A stretch of 64,000 bases of DNA, taken from the NCBI RefSeq assembly GCF_036320965.1, contig NC_092281.1, positions 10,567,219 to 10,631,218 on the forward strand, given 5' to 3'. Shown here in pieces: positions 57,348 through 64,000 of the stretch. Made by a program: the position numbers and the translations under genes. The stretch comes from Panulirus ornatus. Lineage: Eukaryota > Arthropoda > Malacostraca > Decapoda > Palinuridae. The notes beneath the pieces were generated by a model. It was not told the DNA's origin. It searched no databases and saw only the letters and a program-made list of their open reading frames with translations. Within the stretch, counting starts at the first letter, position 1, and every line of letters begins with the position of its first letter.

Positions 57348-58208
57348 GACTTCAAAACAGGCCAGAGAGATAAAGACATCAGATCCCCTATTTGAAATAC
57401 ATCTATAAAGTCCATGGTTCGACTTGCTGGCCGCTGGAGGGAAAACAAAATCAAGAGGAACGTTGAGCTGAGAAGCTGGGTGAATGGCGGGCTGATAAAA
57501 CCATGAACCCGAGCCTCACTGACTCCCACCAAACTTTGGAAGCTTTTTGCAGCGAAAATTGAGGTGCAGGGATGAGCGAAATACCCGCAGACTTAACACT
57601 ATTTCTGAGACACAGATGTTGCTGTGTTAGGAGAGGGAGGGGAGGGAAGAAGAGAGACAGTTCATTCCTGTGTCTGTTTGTATGAAAAGAGGACATGAAA
57701 AAACAAACAAAGAAAAAAACGCTTGAAGATCCTCTCACAGAAGTTTAAACCAAGGAAGATAAATGGAAATATATCGTTCAGAGAATACAATATACGGCAA
57801 TAGCCTCGTTGAAGGACTTTGAGAGGGAGTAATGGAGAGACACCCAAAAAATCAATCGGAGATTTTTTCCTATCTTGACTGATTATTATGAATGTCTGAA
57901 CCATGTTGCTCGAGCGTGGAACTGGGCTGTTAGTGAACCAGTCTCGCTGGTGTGGAACTGATTCGCTGGCGATACGAACGCTCGATCAATTCACTCTTCT
58001 CACACTGAGCTGACTACATCTCCATGAACTGGAGAGGTGAACCACTCGTTGAAAAGAAGTAGAAATGAACTTTCCCCTCACAAAGACCAGTTTGGCCCAC
58101 AGACGTACAGATGGGTCGCCAAAACTAAGCGAAGCAGTTGATCAAACTGATGAGATTCTAACACTTCAAATACCTCGTCCAGCGTTCGTATTTCTGGGAT
58201 ACATCGTG

Positions 58209-58211
<3 letters not shown>
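57346..58211. other. Unassigned spacer
   Basis: Small frames on both strands without a recognised domain. No RNA or transposon recognised. Confidence 0.45.
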
Positions 58212-58291
<80 letters not shown>

Positions 58292-58298
58292 AGGGAGG
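58212..58298. repeat. (GA)n ending in (GGGA)n
   Basis: Pure GA to about 58,285 followed by GGGAGGGAGGGAGG. Confidence 0.97.
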
Positions 58299-59052
58299 CT
58301 TCAGCTATATGAGGCAATGAATCAGGTCTAACTACATGCCTCAACAGCACAGATTCAGCGTCCAGTAATCCCCCAGCTGATGGTAACGATTCCAGCTCTG
58401 TGCTGGCGCGCATTTCGTTTGTTTTTTTTTTCATTTGAAAGACGTTTTCATAGTCAGTTTAATGCCCGATGTTGATTTATCATTTCGTGAAATATTGCGT
58501 GACGAAATGATGAAATGGTTGAGGAATCTTTTGTTTCTACTCCTGTAATAGACTTACATAAATCCTCTGGAAAGCAAAATGATTTAGATCAAATCTGTCC
58601 AAATCCATAGATCTGAAAATCTATCAGTTTGGAATATCAACATCAACTTGAAAGGATAAAAATAATCAAGCTTTTACTTGTATCTAATTAAGAAAATAGT
58701 CGTATCCAATGTAAGGATAGATGGTAATGGCAATAAGATAGATTTTCATATATGTTTTATACATGAGGATTTCGTCCTCAAAATGATGGCAGTGTATGAT
58801 ATTCCAGAGAACGAGACGCTCATCAGACTAGATCATGAGTACTAATAAAAGGATCACCAGGGTATGTAACACTGATATTACATATTACATATTTTATCTG
58901 ATCGTAAGAAACAACCAAAATTTCATGAGAAATCAAATATGTTGGCGCCCAAAAGAGTTGACTTTCCGAAAGCTATGGTTATTTTCACATCAAAACCCAT
59001 TATCAAAAATCTCACACAGACACATGGAGGAATGGACTGAGCTAGGCAGCGA
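58299..59052. other. Unassigned AT-rich spacer
   Basis: No gene recognised. The minus-strand frames of the following minisatellite run out into it. Confidence 0.5.
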
Positions 59053-60862
59053 GGCCAGGTACTGACAGGTGGTAGGGTAGGAGGCCAAGTACTGACAGGT
59101 GGTAGGGTAGGAGGCCAGGTACTGACAGGTGGTAGGGGAGGAGGCCAGGTACTGACAGGTGGTAGGGTAGGAGGCCAGGTACTGACAGGTGGTAGGGTAG
59201 GAGGCCAGGTACTGACAGGTGGTAGGGTAGGAGGCCAGGTACTGACAGATGGTAGGGTAGGAGGCCAGGTACTGACAGATGGTAGGGTAGGAGGCCAGGT
59301 ACTGACAGATGGTGGGTAGGAGGCCAGGTACTGACAGGTGGTAGGGTAGGAGGCCAAGTACTGACAGATGGATATGGTAGGAGGCCAGGTACTGACAGAT
59401 GGTAGGGTAGGAGGACAGGTACTGACAGGTGGTAGGGTAGGAGGCCAGGTACTGACAGATGGTAGGGTAGGAGGCCAGGTACTGACAGATGGTAGGGTAG
59501 GAGGCCAGGTACTGACAGATGGTGGGGTAGGAGGCCAGGTACTGACAGGTGGTAGGGTAGGAAGCCAAGTACTGACAGATGGTAGGGTATGAGGACAAGT
59601 ACTGACAGGTGGTAGGGTAGGAGGCCAAGTACTGACAGATGGATATGGTAGGAGGCCAGGTACTGACAGATGGTAGGGTAGGAGGCCAAGTACTGACAGG
59701 TGGTAGGATAGGAAGCCAAGTACTGACAGATGGATATGGTAGGAGGCCAGGTACTGACAGGTGGTAGGGTAGGAGGCCAAGTACTGACAGATGGATATGG
59801 TAGGAGGCCAGGTACTGACAGATGGTAGGGTAGGAGGCCAAGTACTGACAGGTGGTAGGATAGGAAGCCAGGTACTGACAGATGGTAGGGTAGGAGGACA
59901 GGTACTGACAGGTGGTAGGGTAGGAGGCCAGGTACTGACAGATGGTAGGGTAGGAGGCCAGGTACTGACAGATGGTAGGGTAGGAGGCCAGGTACTGACA
60001 GATGGTGGGGTAGGAGGCCAGGTACTGACAGGTGGTAGGGTAGGAAGCCAAGTACTGACAGATGGTAGGGTATGAGGACAAGTACTGACAGGTGGTAGGG
60101 TAGGAGGCCAAGTACTGACAGATGGATATGGTAGGAGGCCAGGTACTGACAGATGGTAGGGTAGGAGGCCAAGTACTGACAGGTGGTAGGGTAGGAAGCC
60201 AAGTACTGACAGATGGATATGGTAGGAGGCCAGGTACTGACAGGTGGTAGGGTAGGAGGCCAAGTACTGACAGATGGATATGGTAGGAGGCCAGGTACTG
60301 ACAGGTGGTAGGGTAGGAGGCCAAGTACTGACAGGTGGTAGGATAGGAAGCCAAGTACTGACAGATGGATATGGTAGGAGGCCAGGTACTGACAGATGGT
60401 AGGGTAGGAGGCCAAGTACTGACAGGTGGTAGGATAGGAAGCCAAGTACTGACAGATGGTAGGGTAGGAGGCCAGGTACTGACAGGTGGTAGGATAGGAA
60501 GCCAAGTACTGACAGATGGTAGAGTAGGAGGCCAAGTACTGACAGGTGGTAGGATAGGAAGCCAAGTACTGACAGATGGTAGAGTAGGAGGCCAAGTACT
60601 GACAGGTGGTAGGATAGGAAGCCAAGTACTGACAGATGGATATGGTAGGAGGCCAGGTACTGACAGATGGTAGGGTAGGAGGCCAAGTACTGACAGGTGG
60701 TAGGATAGGAAGCCAAGTACTGACAGATGGTAGGGTAGGAGGCCAGGTACTGACAGGTGGTAGGATAGGAAGCCAAGTACTGACAGATGGTAGAGTAGGA
60801 GGCCAAGTACTGACAGGTGGTAGGATAGGAAGCCAAGTACTGACAGATGGTAGGGTGGGAAG
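59053..60862 (-). repeat. 30-bp minisatellite, about 60 copies
   Basis: Plus-strand unit contains GGTAGGGTAGGAGGCCAGGT then ACTGACAG, period 30, with 31-bp units carrying ATGGATATGGTAGG. Main variants are AGGCCA/AAGCCA/AGGACA, (A/G)GTACTG and GGTGG/GATGG. Three overlapping minus-strand frames of 616-668 residues exist because 30 is a multiple of three and no stop occurs in the unit. The 31-bp units move each frame between phases. I do not regard any of them as a gene. Confidence 0.98.
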
Positions 60863-61095
60863 CCGAGCAACAGAGCGATGTGTTTGACACACGTAATTGA
60901 CGCCACATAAAACTCTTCCAGCTCATCACTCGCGTCTGTCATTCACCTAAATTACACACGAGGGAGATTCCAGTCCATATTTACCCACGATGGATGGTTC
61001 CAGGACGGCAGTGAGCTAGGATAAGCTGCACTGGGAATGAATGTGGGTCTGGAAACACACAAGCGTAAAGATATGGTGGATTAAACTCATTCCCT
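60863..61095. other. Unique spacer between the two inverted minisatellites
   Basis: About 230 bases of ordinary sequence with no recognised feature, centred between the 30-bp and 33-bp arrays. Confidence 0.6.
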
Positions 61096-62850
61096 CTCAC
61101 CAGTCAGTACCTCGTCTCATCATTCCCTCCCACCAGTCAGTACCTCGTCTCATCATTCCCTCCCATCAGTCAGCACCTCGTCTCATCATTCCCTTCCTAC
61201 CAGTCAGTACCTCGTCTCATCATTCCCTCCCATCAGTCAGTACCTCGTCTCATCATTCCCTCCCATCAGTCAGTACCTCGTCTCATCATTCCCTCCCACC
61301 AGTCAGTACCTCGTCTCATCATTCCCTCCCATCAGTCAGTACCTCGTCTCATCATTCCCTCCCACCAGTCAGTACCTCGTCTCATCAATCCCTCCCACCA
61401 GTCAGTACCTCGTCTCATCAATCCCTCCCACCATTCAGTACCTCGTCTCATTCCCTCCCACCAGTCAGTACCTCGTCTCATCATTCCCTCCCACCAGTCA
61501 GTACCTCGTCTCATCATTCCCTCCCACCAGTCAGTACCTCGTCTCATCATTCCCTCCCACCAGTCAGTACCTCGTCTCATTCCCTCCTATCAGTCAGTAC
61601 CTCGTCTCATTCTCTCCCACCAGTCAGTACCTCGTCTCATCATTCCCTCCCATCAGTCAGTACCTCGTCTCATCATTCCCTCCCATCAGTCAGTACCTCG
61701 TCTCATCATTCCCTCCCACCAGTCAGTACCTCGTCTCATCATTCCCTCCCATCAGTCAGTACCTCGTCTCATTCCTTCCCACCAGTCAGTACCTCGTCTC
61801 ATCATTCCCTCCCACCAGTCAGCACCTCGTCTCATCATTCCCTCCCACCAGTCAGCACCTCGTCTCATTATTCCCTCCCACCAGTCAGTACCTCGTCTCA
61901 TCATTCCCTTCCCACCAGTCATCACCTCGTCTCATCATTCCCTTCCCACCAGTCAGTACCTCGTCTCATCATTCCCTCCCATCAGTCAGTACCTCGTCTC
62001 ATCATTCCCTCCCACCAGTCAGTACCTCGTCTCATCATTCCCTCCCACCAGTCAGTACCTCGTCTCATCATTCCCTCCCACCAGTCAGTACCTCGTCTCA
62101 TTCCCTCCCACCAGTCAGTACCTCGTCTCATCATTCCCTCCCACCAGTCAGCACCTCGTCTCATCATTCCCTCCCACCAGTCAGCACCTCGTCTCATTAT
62201 TCCCTCCCACCAGTCAGTACCTCGTCTCATCATTCCCTTCCCACCAGTCATCACCTCGTCTCATCATTCCCTTCCCACCAGTCAGTACCTCGTCTCATCA
62301 TTCCCTCCCACCAGTCAGTACCTCGTCTCATTCCCTCCCACCAGTCAGTACCTCGTCTCATCATTCCCTCCCACCAGTCAGTACCTCGTCTCATCATTCC
62401 CTCCCACCAGTCAGTACCTCGTCTCATTCCATCCTATCAGTCAGTACCTCGTCTCATCATTCCCTCCCACCAGTCAGTACCTCGTCTCATCATTCCCTCC
62501 CACCAGTCAGTACCTCGTCTCATCATTCCCTCCCACCAGTCAGTACCTCGTCTCATCATTCCCTCCCACCAGTCAGTACCTCGTCTCATCATTCCCTCCC
62601 ACCAGTCAGTACCTCGTCTCATCATTCCCTTCCCACCAGTCAGTACCTCGTCTCATCATTCCCTCCCACCAGTCAGTACCTCGTCTCATTCCCTCCCACC
62701 AGTCAGTACCTCGTCTCATCATTCCCTCCCACCAGTCAGTACCTCGTCTCATCATTCCCTCCCACCAGTCAGTACCTCGTCTCATCATTCCCTCCCACCA
62801 GTCAGTACCTCGTCTCATCATTCCCTCCCACCAGTCAGTACCTCGTCAGT
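61096..62850 (+). repeat. 33-bp minisatellite, about 53 copies
   Basis: Unit contains CCTCGTCTCATCATTCCCTC then CCACCAGTCAGTA, period 33, with 30-bp units lacking one CAT. Variants are CCATCAG, GTCAGCACC, GTCATCACC and CCCTTCCCACC (one base longer). The 615-residue plus-strand frame (11-residue repeats around STSSHHSLPPV) changes phase at the one-base insertions and is an artefact. Confidence 0.98.
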
Positions 62851-62949
62851 TTGCCACACTTCTAGAGGCGAGGTCAGCCACCTTCTGATATCTGTGAGTC
62901 ATTTACGAGAGAAGGTCGGTCTTCCAACATCAGCGGGTGTGGTGTACCT

Positions 62950-63292
62950 CGACAGTGTGTAAATCCCCCGACACAGTGTGTAAATCCCCCGACACAGTGT
63001 GTAAATCCCACGACACTGTAAATATCCCGACACAGTGTGTAAATCCCCCGACAAAGTGTGTAAATTCATGACACAGTGTAAATCCCCCGACACAGTGTAA
63101 ATCCCCCGACACAGTGTGTAAATCCCCCGACACAGTGTGTAAATCCCTCGACACAGTGTGTAAATCCCCCGACACAGTGTGTAAATCCCCCGACACAGTG
63201 TGTAAATCCCCCGACACAGTGTGTAAATCCCCCGACACAGTGTGTAAATCCCCCGACACAGTGTGTAAATCCCTCGACACAGTGTGTAAATC
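62950..63292 (+). repeat. 21-bp minisatellite (ACACAGTGTGTAAATCC type), about 16 copies
   Basis: ACACAGTGTGTAAATCCCCC plus G, period 21, with shortened units near 63,015 and 63,080 and CCCTCG variants. The 135-152 residue frames are 7-residue repeats. It is not related to the CTCAAGGGTCG family. Confidence 0.96.
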
Positions 63293-63378
63293 CACGAATA
63301 TTTCATTTACACCGCAGCCCAGACACTTTTTTGTAAACAGCTTCAGAAGTTCGCTTAGGGTCAGCGATGCCTTTGGGG

Positions 63379-63443
63379 GAGAAGGAGGAGGAGGAAGAGG
63401 AGGAGGAGGAGGAGGAGGAGGAGGAGGAGGAGGAGGAGGAGGA
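63379..63443. repeat. (GGA)n trinucleotide array
   Basis: About twenty GGA/GAG triplets, read as poly-Glu or poly-Gly. Confidence 0.95.
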
Positions 63444-63596
63444 GTGGGGCACCCGCTCTTATCAGTCCGGCATTCACGAACTTCTCGCCTTAGCGTTGTT
63501 GACCTCCTTTATTTCACTCCCCTGCAGCGGCCCAGCCGGGGGTGTGGGGGTCATATCCTTTTCAAACTTTGATACAGCTCTCCTTAAGAGATCTGA

Positions 63597-63598
63597 TA

Positions 63599-63660
<62 letters not shown>
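63597..63660. repeat. (CT)n microsatellite
   Basis: CT tract of about 62 bases. Confidence 0.97.
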
Positions 63661-63664
<4 letters not shown>

Positions 63665-63871
63665 CCAGTGTCACAGCTCATGCTGTCTGCCTTCAGGCTA
63701 TCCATGGACTGAAGACAAGAGAAAGAGGAGGAGGAGGAGGAAGGAGTCTGGTGGATCCAACGTGGACTTTTTTCCAAGTTAAGTTATGGTGTTTGTTGTC
63801 AAACTTCTGTCTCCACCAATGACCCACTGACATATGATAGATTGATGCTTTGTTTACGCATAAACAAATGA

Positions 63872-63873
<2 letters not shown>

Positions 63874-63929
<56 letters not shown>

Positions 63930-63941
63930 ACACACACACAT
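63874..63941. repeat. (CA)n microsatellite
   Basis: CA tract with one CT interruption, followed by looser CA/TA sequence to the window end. Confidence 0.95.
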
Positions 63942-64000
63942 ACATACACACAGATACACAGTTACACAGCTATACATACGTACATACGTGTACACAGACG

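Noticed and set aside
58923..60942. Three overlapping minus-strand open frames of 616-668 residues
   Set aside because: All three frames are open because the 30-bp unit is a multiple of three with no stop. Each frame passes between the same decapeptide sets at the 31-bp units. No promoter, signal or non-repeat domain is seen.
61041..62888. 615-residue plus-strand open frame of 11-residue repeats
   Set aside because: It changes phase at one-base insertions in the units without gaining a stop, as expected of a stop-free repeat. The minus strand is also largely open.
62950..63292. CRISPR-like regular array
   Set aside because: Units are directly abutting tandem copies with no unique spacers, in a eukaryotic context.

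Overview
This window looks like repeat-dense, gene-free (probably heterochromatic) DNA from an arthropod, most likely a decapod crustacean. The evidence is the density of very long (TA)n, (GA)n and (GT)n tracts, and decayed LINE, SINE-like and short interspersed repeats whose wording I recognise from decapod genomic sequence (from memory, not a search). I found no credible host protein-coding gene, rRNA or functional tRNA. Nearly every long open frame is an artefact of a tandem repeat whose unit length is a multiple of three.

Layout. 0-37 kb is a mosaic of low-complexity tracts, about fifteen minisatellites (14-45 bp units) and dead transposable elements. The elements are LINE reverse transcriptase remnants at 5.3-6.3 kb (+) and 16.7-17.7 kb (-), a LINE 3'-end-like copy at 13.9-14.1 kb, a tRNA-His-like SINE at 20.94-21.10 kb (-), a probable second SINE at 24.13-24.30 kb (+), and three families of short interspersed repeats. 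Several of these elements have (TA)n arrays on both sides.

37.65-56.77 kb is one large satellite array of about 64 monomers of about 300 bp, AT-rich and full of short inverted repeats. About 59 monomers run in one direction. About 5 more diverged ones run in the other, and the switch point at 55,283/55,284 falls in the monomer's own palindrome. From about 43 kb the monomers fall into three types (A, B, C) arranged mostly as A-B-C-B-C pentamers (about 1.5 kb) and A-B-C trimers (about 0.9 kb). An 18-copy 24-bp minisatellite ends about 30 bp from the left edge.

56.8-64 kb holds GA/GT tracts and then two large minisatellites. One is a 30-bp unit at 59.05-60.86 kb and the other a 33-bp unit at 61.10-62.85 kb. 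Read on opposite strands the two units agree at 24 of 30 positions, so they look like diverged inverted relatives. A 21-bp array and more simple repeats follow.

The most distinctive structures are the satellite's higher-order organisation with its palindrome-centred inversion, a 21/25-bp minisatellite family present at four separate loci in both orientations, the inverted 30/33-bp minisatellite pair, and the TA-bracketed elements. All assignments come from reading the sequence; no alignment program was run.
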